From the NCBI RefSeq assembly GCF_900099765.1, contig NZ_FNDX01000003.1:124001-188000 (forward strand): 64,000 bases of DNA. The letters run 5' to 3'. The number at the start of each line of letters is the position of its first letter. The stretch's first letter is position 1. The translations under genes and the position numbers were made by a program. Source of the DNA: Paenibacillus typhae. Its GTDB lineage: Bacteria; Bacillota; Bacilli; Paenibacillales; Paenibacillaceae. Below are positions 55,052 to 63,541 of this stretch, piece after piece. The notes under the pieces were generated by a model. The model searched no databases and had not been told where the DNA came from. It saw only the letters and a list, made by a program, of their open reading frames with translations.

Positions 55052-58000
55052 TCAGGGTGCAGCTGCGTATCCGTTGTTCGTCAGCACAATATCATCAACC
55101 TCTACCGCAAGATGACCCGTGCCCCCGTCCGCAATATTCCCCAATTCGAATGAAATCCGGCCGATGGATGTGCTGTCTCCTGTAACGTCAAATTCAAGGG
55201 TGTACTCCGTATAGTCCGTACCAAGATCAACGATTTTACTTGCATACCCGTGCCAGGTGTAGTTGTTCGCCACATCCAGCCAGCCGATACTGATGTTCAT
55301 TTTGCGCGATGCATCCGACTTTGCTTTAAAAGTGAGGGTATAATGATTCCCTTCGTTGTAGGCCACACCCTCGTAATACACCTGCCGGTCCCAGCTGTTC
55401 GCTCCTGTAGAGCCGACCTGCATCCGCAGCGCCCCGTTGACATTGTCAATCGATAACTCTCCGCTGTCGGAGGAATAGGAGCTCCAGCCCTGGATCGGAG
55501 CTGAGAAATCTCCATTCGGGATCAGATTTTCGCCATATGCTTCTCCGGCGATCACCGGATTTACCTGAAGGAGGGAAATATTGCTCAGCGAGACAGTATG
55601 TGCACCAAGGAGCTCTGTTATCTTGCCAAGACTGAATTGAAGCACGGCGGCGGCATCGCTTTCCGGAGCGGTGAAATAATATTCGAAGTGTCCGCCAGCC
55701 TCAGTCAGACTGGCTGTCTCATTCGCATACGCCGTCCAATTATTGTCCGAAGAGCCGTCATGCTGGACCAGTACCCGGATCAGCCTTGCCATTGAAGCTT
55801 CCGCATCGAAGCGGAGCAGGTACTTTTTGCCCTTTTCCACCGGAATTGCGCCTTGTTTGACCTGTACATTCCATTCCTCGTCGCCGCTGCCGCCAAGCGC
55901 CACCTGAAGTACGCCATTCCCGGCAGTCATTGCCGTATTCTTCACAGGATCATTATCTACCCAGTCTTTCTTGAACAGTGTCCAGCCTTCGGTCGAATCG
56001 TCCTTGAAGCCGCCATTCACCACCATCTCACGGGAAAGATCCAGCCAGGCCAGATTGTAGCCGCTGCCGCCGAGACGGAAATAATAGGTTCCGGCAGGCA
56101 AATCCAGCGGTGCCCCGATGACTGCGCGGTAGCTTTGAAGTCCGCCTGTATCCCCGACTGCAGTCTTGTAGACGTCTGCCGTCACCACACTGCGCTTGGC
56201 CGCATCCAGTACGGTCAGTTCAAGTTCGGAATCCGCCTGTACACTGGAAACGCGGGCTACCGGAACAATGCTTGCCCCCTGAGGAAGCATCACTTTGTAT
56301 TCTGCGTAATCGCCTTTGTCCATACTGGTGACATCCTTGCCGCCCTCACCGCTTGGCAGCAAAAGGATTCCCGATGCGCCGGAATACTGGTCTCCCCGGA
56401 GATGCAGATAGCCGTTCAATACAGGCGGGTCAGCCATACGGACCAGACGCACATTATCAATCTCCGGCTGACCGATGGACTTGCCTAGAAGAAACGATAG
56501 TGTACCTTCAGAGGCAGCTGAACCGGATAGTGATATTTCTGCTGTATAGTGCTTCCATTCCGGCGTCAGCGCGAATGTTGATCCGTCAGGGTAGGTGCTG
56601 TCTCCCCCGCCAGCCTCAAGCTTTATGCCAAGGGTGTCAGACTGATCAGACCTGGCATCAAAGCTCAGCTGATAGACTCCGCCTGCAGACAGTGGCAGAC
56701 CTGCCTGAGTGAGTGTCACATCATCCGCCGATTCTCCCGGGTGCTGGACCACCGCCTGGAAAATCCGTTTCATAAGCGGCAGCTCCAGTGTGCTGGTCAC
56801 CTTGGCTTCAGCCGCAGCTTCCGATTCCGGCTTAACCGTAAAGCTCCAATAGCCCAGCCTGTCTTTCCCCAGCTCAAACCCTCCATTGTACACGAGGTTT
56901 CCGTCTGTAAGCGGAGTGCGGACTACAGGCAGAGGCTCTGTCTCGGCAACCCGGACGTTGGCAAAATAGGCCGTTGTATCATTCAGACCGAGATTGAACT
57001 CAAACCGGACATTGTTGTCAGTGGCCTGCATCATATTAAAGCTGTATTCGAATGACTGCCAATCCGGGGTAAGCTGGAAGTTCCTCTCCTTGGAGTACGC
57101 TGTCCATCCCCCGCCGAATTCAGTCAGCTTACTCATCACCGGGCGGACCGCATCCGCTTTGGCGTCGAAGGTTACCTTATAGGCTTTTCCCTTCTCCAGA
57201 ATAAGCGGCATTTGGGTGAGCTGAACGGAATAATTCTGGGTTCCGGCCTCATTCAAGGAGACCTTTACAGCCTTACCCTTATCCTTGTCATCAATGACGG
57301 CGGTTGTTCCGGCCCCCCCGGCATTCGTAATAAGCTGCCAAAATTCCGGCAGACCCTGGGCTGCACCGCCCTTGAAATCTCCGTTGTAAATCTGGTTGCC
57401 GTCAGCAAGCGCAGGACGCTGCGGAGCCGCACCTTCAGATTTTTCCGGCCGCTGGCCTGTTACATCAGGCCATTGATCCAGATTTTTATACTTATAGACC
57501 CGTACATAATCGACATACATCGTATCCGAACGGAAGTCAGCGGCCGGGTCGCCCGGCCAATCGCCGCCGACTGCCAGATTGAGAATCATGTAGAACGGAC
57601 GGTCAAACGGTGCTGGATACGTATAGTAATCCGGTTGGCCTTCTGCCTTGGTCCCCCAGTCGCTCGTTTCAAAATACAGGTTGCCGTCCACATAATAGCG
57701 GATCAGACCCGGGAGCCATTCAAGTGTAAAGTCATGATAATCGTCAGCAAATGTTGTACCTTCCGGCAAAACATAGGTCTTGGATTGGGAGATATGCGGA
57801 ATGTCGTAATGAAGAGAACCATGTACAGTTCTCGGATACAGATCCGCTTTTTCCGTATCTCCGGCCACCGGCCCTGTCAGCTCCATAATGTCCATCTCGC
57901 CGCTTCCCGGCCAAGGACCGTATTGCTTCTCTTCGTCCGTCGGCATCATCCAGATCGCCGGCCACATCCCCTGCTGAATCGGCAGCTTAGCGCGCACGGT

Positions 58001-59566
58001 AAATTTACCGTAAGTCCAGTCCCCCTTCATCTTTGAGGTCAGCTTGCCGGAAGTATACTCTTTCCCGCCGTAAGCTTCCTTCCGGGCTTCGAGTGCCAGT
58101 ACGCTATTGCCGCTCTCGGTTTCGAGCGAAACGTTATCCGGATGATAATATTCCAGTTCATTGTTATATACAGTACCTGTATCCTGGATATTCCACTTAG
58201 CCTCGTCAATCTGCTTTCCTTCGAACTCGTCATTCCAGACCATTTCCCACTGCTCCTCATCCGTAGACGGCGCAGATGTCGCTGTCGCAGATGGGGCAGG
58301 GGTAGACGAAGCCGCCGGTGTCGGGCCGGGTGAAGCTGCAGGCGTTGGCGTTGGTATTGGTGCCGCTCCAGCTCCGTCCGCTGCTTGGGTTGCCGGAGCA
58401 CTGGCCTGTGCAGAGGCTCCACCCCCGCTCAGGTTCCGCAGCGTCTCTCCGGATTTCAGCTCCGTCCCGTTCATAAGCACCTTGCCGGCGCTTATCTCCA
58501 GCAAGCCAATTTGTCCCAGATTTATAATGGTTGAACCGGCAGCTCCGGCATCAACGATGAGAACCTCGGCCCGTGACCCGGCATCAATCTCTACCCGACT
58601 CTGCTTGGCCAATTCGATCCTGGCAGCCGTGCTTCCGTCTTCCAGCCGGAGCCGTACCGCTGTTTGGGGCTTGTCAACTACCGTCCGGTTCAGGGCGGAT
58701 TGACGGAAGACCACCGAATGTTCACCGCCTCCGGAAATAAAAGTGTTGCCCTTCACTTTCATCCCGGTGAATGAAGCTTCCCCTTCTCCTGTTCCGGCGG
58801 TCACATAGAGATTTCCGTTAACAGCTCCACCCTGGATGTGCACATCCGGCCGGTTCACAATAACATTGCCAGACACAGTACCCAGTGGATAATCCCCCCG
58901 CGCCGGACTGATCCATCCGATCATCCGGCTCAGCAGAACGGTCAGTTCGCCCCGTGTCATGAGAGACTCAGGCTTCAGCTTTCCGGCCAGATCGCCTTGT
59001 ACGTAGCCGGAGACAAGCATTGCACTTACAGCTTCCCGTGCATAGCCGCTGACAGCTGCCCCGTCTGCCTGCGCATTCAGCGCATCTTGAGAAGTACTTT
59101 CCAGCCGGAAAGCACGGGCCAGCATGGTCATTGCATCCTCACGCCGGACTGCTGCACCCGGCTGAAACTGCCCGTTCCCGTAGCCTTTGATAACACCAGC
59201 TTCATTTACCTTGCTTACATCGCTGGCATACCAGGAAGAAGCGCTTACATCATTGAAATTGACAATGCCTGGTGCAGTGTAACGGAATACCCGGCTGAGA
59301 ATGACTGCCAGCTCGGCCCGGGAGACTGCGCGGTCCGGTTCAAATCTGCCGGTTGCTTCCCCCTGCAGAATCCCTGCAGCTGCCAGTCTCTCCGCTGCTG
59401 ACGCTGCCCAATGCTGGTTCATATCAGTGAAAGTCGGCATTTGGGCTGCTTCTGATACAGGCGATTCCGGAACGGCCGCGTTTGCCAGGCCCGTATTTCC
59501 CGGAAGCTGAACGCCTGACAGCAGCATAACAGCAACCAATACCCTGTTTAGTACTTTGCGGTACAT
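55052..59566 (-). CDS. S-layer-anchored multidomain GH16 beta-1,3-glucanase (Lic16A-like)
   Basis: A 1504-residue surface enzyme. In order: signal peptide (1-30), three SLH domains (about 45-225), a beta-rich segment resembling CBM54 or a beta-helix (GNVIVNRPDVHIQGGAVNGNLYV..., about 230-375), an Ala/Pro/Ser/Thr linker, and a GH16 catalytic domain (about 440-700) with GEMDIMELTGP carrying the two catalytic Glu. The remainder looks like carbohydrate-binding modules: four CBM4/9-like units, each starting YNGDF, YNGGF, VNGGF or PNGDF, and one CBM6-like unit in the middle. The layout parallels Clostridium thermocellum Lic16A. It cuts beta-1,3- and mixed-linkage glucan at the cell surface. GGGAGG supports ATG 59566. 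It lies just upstream of the importer genes on the same strand. Confidence 0.92.
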   Translation of the reverse strand: MYRKVLNRVLVAVMLLSGVQLPGNTGLANAAVPESPVSEAAQMPTFTDMNQHWAASAAERLAAAGILQGEATGRFEPDRAVSRAELAVILSRVFRYTAPGIVNFNDVSASSWYASDVSKVNEAGVIKGYGNGQFQPGAAVRREDAMTMLARAFRLESTSQDALNAQADGAAVSGYAREAVSAMLVSGYVQGDLAGKLKPESLMTRGELTVLLSRMIGWISPARGDYPLGTVSGNVIVNRPDVHIQGGAVNGNLYVTAGTGEGEASFTGMKVKGNTFISGGGEHSVVFRQSALNRTVVDKPQTAVRLRLEDGSTAARIELAKQSRVEIDAGSRAEVLIVDAGAAGSTIINLGQIGLLEISAGKVLMNGTELKSGETLRNLSGGGASAQASAPATQAADGAGAAPIPTPTPAASPGPTPAASSTPAPSATATSAPSTDEEQWEMVWNDEFEGKQIDEAKWNIQDTGTVYNNELEYYHPDNVSLETESGNSVLALEARKEAYGGKEYTSGKLTSKMKGDWTYGKFTVRAKLPIQQGMWPAIWMMPTDEEKQYGPWPGSGEMDIMELTGPVAGDTEKADLYPRTVHGSLHYDIPHISQSKTYVLPEGTTFADDYHDFTLEWLPGLIRYYVDGNLYFETSDWGTKAEGQPDYYTYPAPFDRPFYMILNLAVGGDWPGDPAADFRSDTMYVDYVRVYKYKNLDQWPDVTGQRPEKSEGAAPQRPALADGNQIYNGDFKGGAAQGLPEFWQLITNAGGAGTTAVIDDKDKGKAVKVSLNEAGTQNYSVQLTQMPLILEKGKAYKVTFDAKADAVRPVMSKLTEFGGGWTAYSKERNFQLTPDWQSFEYSFNMMQATDNNVRFEFNLGLNDTTAYFANVRVAETEPLPVVRTPLTDGNLVYNGGFELGKDRLGYWSFTVKPESEAAAEAKVTSTLELPLMKRIFQAVVQHPGESADDVTLTQAGLPLSAGGVYQLSFDARSDQSDTLGIKLEAGGGDSTYPDGSTFALTPEWKHYTAEISLSGSAASEGTLSFLLGKSIGQPEIDNVRLVRMADPPVLNGYLHLRGDQYSGASGILLLPSGEGGKDVTSMDKGDYAEYKVMLPQGASIVPVARVSSVQADSELELTVLDAAKRSVVTADVYKTAVGDTGGLQSYRAVIGAPLDLPAGTYYFRLGGSGYNLAWLDLSREMVVNGGFKDDSTEGWTLFKKDWVDNDPVKNTAMTAGNGVLQVALGGSGDEEWNVQVKQGAIPVEKGKKYLLRFDAEASMARLIRVLVQHDGSSDNNWTAYANETASLTEAGGHFEYYFTAPESDAAAVLQFSLGKITELLGAHTVSLSNISLLQVNPVIAGEAYGENLIPNGDFSAPIQGWSSYSSDSGELSIDNVNGALRMQVGSTGANSWDRQVYYEGVAYNEGNHYTLTFKAKSDASRKMNISIGWLDVANNYTWHGYASKIVDLGTDYTEYTLEFDVTGDSTSIGRISFELGNIADGGTGHLAVEVDDIVLTNNGYAAAP

Positions 59567-59694
59567 TTAAAATTCCTCCCATATGTAGAATTTTGCAAAA
59601 TCCCGGCATACCCTCCGGTCGATTTCAGTATAGAGTCCTCATCCGGCATCGAACATACCAATTCCTTAACGGGGATAACAAAGTTTCAACTTTA

Positions 59695-59753
59695 AAAAAA
59701 CAAAAAGACCCTATTTCCGTATGGCTGTAAAAAGCCATACGGAAATAGGGTCC
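59695..59753 (-). terminator. Terminator of the cysteine desulfurase operon
   Basis: A 20-bp perfect stem (GACCCTATTTCCGTATGGCT and its complement) around a short loop, then TTTTTGTTTTTTT on the minus strand. The stem is unusually long. Confidence 0.92.
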
Positions 59754-59801
59754 GGTAAATCTATTCAACTATTCCAAAACGTACGTTATGCAGCTAAATG
59801 A

Positions 59802-60011
59802 TCAAGAGGATGCGTGGATTTGCGGGAAATCCTGAGCAATTTCTTCGCCTGAGAACAGATCGTCAAGCGAGCTGAGCGTGCCGTCTTCTTCAACCTGATA
59901 AACCGACATTTTTTCACCATTGACCGTTAATTCAATAAAACAGCCCCAGCAATAGAACTGGTGTGAACCGATCTTGCCGATATCCTTGGAGTTGCAGTTT
60001 GGACACTTCAT
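59802..60011 (-). CDS. Small zinc-ribbon protein
   Basis: The ~69-residue protein MKCPNCNSKDIGKIGSHQFYCWGCFIEL has two CxxC knuckles (CPNC, CWGC), enough for one zinc site; an acidic tail follows. ATG 60011 is used because AGGTGG is correctly spaced; the ATG nine bases earlier sits on that site. The gene begins only 14 bp after the PRC-barrel gene and is last before a strong terminator. Function unknown. Confidence 0.78.
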   Translation of the reverse strand: MKCPNCNSKDIGKIGSHQFYCWGCFIELTVNGEKMSVYQVEEDGTLSSLDDLFSGEEIAQDFPQIHASS

Positions 60012-60025
60012 ATAATACATTCCAC

Positions 60026-60553
60026 CTATCCGTTAACAATATTAATGGCTTTCTGTAGCCGTTCTTCGCTCATCGCGGGAACCAGTACGGCATTCTCCCC
60101 GATGGACATCTCTTCAGAACAAGGCAGCCATTTGCGGCCTTCTATCAAATCCGTTACAAGCCCGTCACTGATTTCCAGCGCTACTATTGTGTTTCCCAAC
60201 TTTTGGTCAAAATAAACATCCGATATTCGTCCCAGGTTACTCCCTGATGTAGTCAGCACCTGAAGATCCTTCAGTTTGTTCTTTCCCAAAAGAAAAGTAT
60301 ATGGTATATGGTCAGTGTCGGCCTTAACAATCGACTCTTTATTGCGAATCATGATAGCATCTTCGCCATATGCGACAATATCTTCCCATGCCACAACTTT
60401 CACATGACTGGAAAAAAAAGTTTTGCTTTCCAGTTCAATACCCGTAATATTCCATTTTGAATCGAGAACACAATCGACAAGCTTGCCAACCTCGTTCCCC
60501 TCTTCAACTTCATATACAGTGAGGCCAATCAAATCCTGAAGTTTCACTGCCAA
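60026..60553 (-). CDS. PRC-barrel domain protein
   Basis: The 175-residue soluble protein is made of two PRC-barrel-like halves (VKLQDLIGLTVYEVEEGNEVGKLVDCVLD..., LKDLQVLTTSGSNLGRISDVYFDQ...), small beta-barrels known from RimM and photosynthetic reaction centre H subunits and implicated in RNA or protein docking. In Paenibacillus and Bacillus similar genes accompany a cysteine desulfurase, as here. The precise role is unknown. Confidence 0.8.
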   Translation of the reverse strand: MAVKLQDLIGLTVYEVEEGNEVGKLVDCVLDSKWNITGIELESKTFFSSHVKVVAWEDIVAYGEDAIMIRNKESIVKADTDHIPYTFLLGKNKLKDLQVLTTSGSNLGRISDVYFDQKLGNTIVALEISDGLVTDLIEGRKWLPCSEEMSIGENAVLVPAMSEERLQKAINIVNG

Positions 60554-60603
60554 GGCCTCCTTTTATGTACCAAAACAGCGTAGAGCTAAAGCAGACCCTA
60601 GCC

Positions 60604-61749
60604 CTATTTACGCAGCCGTTTCAGAATGGTTTCAACTTTTTGGGCAACGTACTCCATTTCTTCCTTAGTATTACCCAAACCAGTGCTAAATCGAATCGCT
60701 GAGCGCAAAAGTTCTGACGGAAGCTTCATAGCCTGCAGCACATGTGAGATTTCCAGTGATCCGGACGTGCAGGCCGAGCCGCTGGCGGCGGCGATCCGTT
60801 CCATATCAAGATTCATCAGCATCACATCTGTGTCCGCTCCGGGGAAGCTGACGTTCAGAATGCCCGGCAAAAAATGCTGCGGGTTGCCGTTGACGGCATA
60901 TCCGCCTTGTCCCACACGCTTTTCAAGCTCTGTCAGCAGTGTGCCACGCAGCTCCAGGGCATGTTCCCGCCGCTGCTCCAGCCCCTTGGCTGCCAGTTCT
61001 ACCGCCTTGGCAAAGCCGGCTGCACCTGCCAGGCTCTCTGTTCCGGCACGTCTGCCCCGTTCCTGCAGCCCGCCGTGCTGCCTTGGATGCAGAGGAGCAC
61101 CACGCCGGACATAGAGTCCGCCGATGCCCTGCGGCCCGTTGATTTTATGTGCGCTAAAGCTCATATAATCCACCGGCAGCTCGCGCAGCGTAATCGGTAC
61201 CATACCAAGGGCTTGTACAGCATCAACGTGGAACAGGACTCCCCGTTCAGCTGCCAGCCTGCCGATTTCCTCAATCGGCTGAACCGTTCCAACCTCATTA
61301 TTGGCAAACATCACACTAATTAGTACCGTGTCATCCCTCAGGGCTGCCTCAACATCAGAAACAGACACCCTTCCTGTGGGATCTGACGGGAGATAGGTGA
61401 TGGAATAGCCCTGCCGCTCCAGTTCCTCGCAGGTATGCAGGACAGCATGATGTTCAATCGCAGTAGTAATGATATGTTTACCTTTGTGCACAGTGGCGGC
61501 AGCAGCACCCAGCAGCGCCAGGTTGTCGCTTTCTGTGCCGCCGCTGGTAAATACCCATTCATCCGGCGCACAGCCCAAAAAGCCCGCGATCGTATCGCGC
61601 GCGCCGTTAACAATTCTTTTGGCGGACCGTCCGGAATGATGCACGCTGGACGCGTTGCCGTATTCTTCAGTCAGCATATGGTATATGACCTTGGCCACCT
61701 CCGGATGAACCGGGGTTGAGGCGGCATGGTCCAAATAGATGGATTTCAT
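60604..61749 (-). CDS. Cysteine desulfurase (NifS/IscS class I)
   Basis: PLP enzyme releasing sulfur from cysteine as an enzyme persulfide for thiolation or Fe-S assembly. 381 residues; PLP Lys in SFSAHKINGPQGIGGLYVRRG (about 198-218), His in AIEHHAVLHTC, mobile-loop catalytic Cys in SGSACTSGSLEISHVL (about 325-340). It resembles Bacillus YrvO, which feeds MnmA for tRNA 2-thiouridine; mnmA is not within the visible window. First gene of a three-gene operon. Confidence 0.93.
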   Translation of the reverse strand: MKSIYLDHAASTPVHPEVAKVIYHMLTEEYGNASSVHHSGRSAKRIVNGARDTIAGFLGCAPDEWVFTSGGTESDNLALLGAAAATVHKGKHIITTAIEHHAVLHTCEELERQGYSITYLPSDPTGRVSVSDVEAALRDDTVLISVMFANNEVGTVQPIEEIGRLAAERGVLFHVDAVQALGMVPITLRELPVDYMSFSAHKINGPQGIGGLYVRRGAPLHPRQHGGLQERGRRAGTESLAGAAGFAKAVELAAKGLEQRREHALELRGTLLTELEKRVGQGGYAVNGNPQHFLPGILNVSFPGADTDVMLMNLDMERIAAASGSACTSGSLEISHVLQAMKLPSELLRSAIRFSTGLGNTKEEMEYVAQKVETILKRLRK

Positions 61750-62077
61750 ATTTGTTTCTCCGCTTCTTGAGATTAAAATTCAGGATTTCCTAAGGCTTCT
61801 CGATTATACTGCTGAATGCGGTCTTTTACCACCCGCCAAAGAACACAATGTTGTAACATATACAGCAGCGGTCAGCCATGCTTCATGCTATTGCATCTGC
61901 AGTCCCTCTCTGCTGAATAGAATTGCGCTGTTTCGTCCATTTTATGATGTAAAAGACTGTACGGGCAGGAGCTTACCAGAATCATAGGACGTATTCCCTC
62001 CCTTAACTTCACGTATGTCCGCAGCATGAATTATAATAACAAATAGTTTCGTCGTAAATACAGGAGGTGCTTTGAGC
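61750..62077. other. Intergenic stretch without recognised features
   Basis: 328 bp between the divergent cysteine desulfurase gene and the YedK-like gene. Beyond the ribosome-binding sites at its ends I see no gene, terminator or clear promoter. Confidence 0.5.
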
Positions 62078-62746
62078 ATGTGCGGAAGATATACGATTAC
62101 TGTAAGCCTGGACGAATTAATGCTGAGGTATTTTATAGAGGGTACACCGCTGGTCAACTACACCCCCAAGTATAATGCCGCTCCGGTGCAGCAGATTCCG
62201 GCAGTCATCCATGACGGGACCCGCAACCGGCTGGGTGAGCTGCGCTGGGGCCTGGTCCCCTCCTGGTCCAGGGATGACAAAGGCGGCAGCACAAGGATCA
62301 ATGCCCGCGCTGAAACGCTGCTTGAGAAGGCCTCCTTTAAGGGGCTCATCCGTTCGCGGCGCTGTATCATTCCTGCAGACGGCTTTTATGAATGGAAGCA
62401 GGGTCCGGACGGTAAGCGCCCTATGCGGATCGTGCTGCCGGAACGCCGGATATTTTCACTGGCCGGATTGTATGATATCCGGGTTGATGAGGAAGGAAAC
62501 AGGCTGAGCACTTGCACAATCATTACCACAGAACCCAACAGCCTGATGGCAGACATTCATAACCGGATGCCCGTGATCCTTACCCCTGAAGCCGAGACAC
62601 AGTGGCTCGACCGCAGCAACGAGGATATCCCGTCTCTGCTCCGGCTGCTCCAGCCTTATGATAGCTCACAGATGCGCGCTTATCCGGTATCAGCAGCTGT
62701 AGGCAATGTACGAAATGACTATCCGGAGCTTATTAAGGAAGCCTGA
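62078..62746 (+). CDS. SOS response-associated peptidase, YedK/HMCES family
   Basis: Forms a covalent thiazolidine link with abasic sites in single-stranded DNA through Cys2 and shields them. About 222 residues from ATG 62078 (MCGRYTITV). Placing the start here puts Cys directly after Met as the chemistry requires, and AGGAGGT lies nine bases upstream; an in-frame TTG six bases earlier is too close. The conserved NARAETL (Glu), RRCIIPADGFYEWK and HNRMPVIL (His) blocks are present. A stand-alone gene. Confidence 0.93.
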   Translation: MCGRYTITVSLDELMLRYFIEGTPLVNYTPKYNAAPVQQIPAVIHDGTRNRLGELRWGLVPSWSRDDKGGSTRINARAETLLEKASFKGLIRSRRCIIPADGFYEWKQGPDGKRPMRIVLPERRIFSLAGLYDIRVDEEGNRLSTCTIITTEPNSLMADIHNRMPVILTPEAETQWLDRSNEDIPSLLRLLQPYDSSQMRAYPVSAAVGNVRNDYPELIKEA

Positions 62747-62986
62747 AACCTTTAAATTTTAATGGTGCTCTTCTGGAGAGTTTCCCTTTTTTCGCATTAT
62801 GCCCTACACTACATAAGAAGGAGGTATGACTTCCGGGTCATACGCCAGTACTGATGCCTGCAAATTCTCTCCGTAGAGAAATATTACAACTTTGTCAAAT
62901 ATCATATTTTGCGTGTAAACTGCAGGCCGTTGGTTTAATAAAGCACATAGTATTTTAAACAGCACACAGTAAGAGGAGACCATATT

Positions 62987-63172
62987 TTGCAAACTTCAAA
63001 ACTTCAACAAGCGATCGCTGAGGGTGCTCTGCTCGAGATCCATCTGATCAGCGGTGAAACGTATAGAGGCACAGGTGAAAAAGGCTATTCGGCAGACTCC
63101 TTTGAGTTCAAAACAGACAAGGGCTTATTAACCCTGCCGTTCTGGACCGTTAAGCGCTACAAAAGATTATAA
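62987..63172 (+). CDS. Small protein, possibly Sm/Hfq-like fold
   Basis: 61 residues starting at TTG 62987 with AGAGGAGA about eight bases upstream and no better start. A short N-terminal helix is followed by alternating beta strands (ALLEIHLISGETYRGTGEKGYSADSFEFKT...LLTLPFWTVKRYKRL). The pattern of a helix, L-x-S-G, G, D-S-F and a final strand resembles Sm-like RNA-binding proteins. This is a visual impression, not a family match. A repeat element follows 88 bp after the stop. Confidence 0.6.
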   Translation: MQTSKLQQAIAEGALLEIHLISGETYRGTGEKGYSADSFEFKTDKGLLTLPFWTVKRYKRL

Positions 63173-63259
63173 TCCGCATCCATCCCTGCAATCCTCCCGC
63201 TCCCCCACCATCATCTTTCTCCATCCGAAATCCGGTATCTCCCAACCTTCAGCGGACCC

Positions 63260-63360
63260 AAGTAGAAACGGCTTCGCCGTTCTTAAAAAGGCGGCAACCG
63301 TTTCTGCGGGAAATATCAGACCTGTATAGATCTGCAAGTTTATACTTTCTGATATTTAAA
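63260..63360. repeat. Two-hairpin intergenic repeat, copy 3
   Basis: Same layout as copies at 2898 and 37583. Hairpin A: AGAAACGG ... GCCGTTCTT / AAGGCGGC ... CCGTTTCT. Hairpin B: AAATATCAG / CTGATATTT around GTATA / TATAC. Relative to copy 1, an A-T pair in hairpin B has become C-G and the first pair of inner stem A has become G-C, so pairing is kept. The remainder of the 369-bp gap holds only the terminator that follows. Confidence 0.8.
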
Positions 63361-63392
63361 AAAAGACCCCGCCGGCAACCGGCAGGGTTTCA
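63361..63392 (-). terminator. Terminator of the CLC channel gene
   Basis: On the minus strand, ACCCTGCCGG-loop-CCGGCGGGGTCTTTTTTT, about 150 bp past the stop. Confidence 0.75.
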
Positions 63393-63541
63393 AGAGGGAC
63401 ATGAACAAACATTACATACTTTTGGGGATAGGCTAACTTTACCACCGGTTTGTTCACTGAGTGTCAGGCCCAGGTAAGAAGAACGTAAACTCTATCAGGC
63501 AAAACTAGCTTAACTCTGATGAAATAATGCTGAGGCTCTGC

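Noticed and set aside
62804-62992. 62-residue open frame on the minus strand between yedK-like and the small gene
   Set aside because: No ribosome-binding site and composition typical of AT-rich intergenic sequence.
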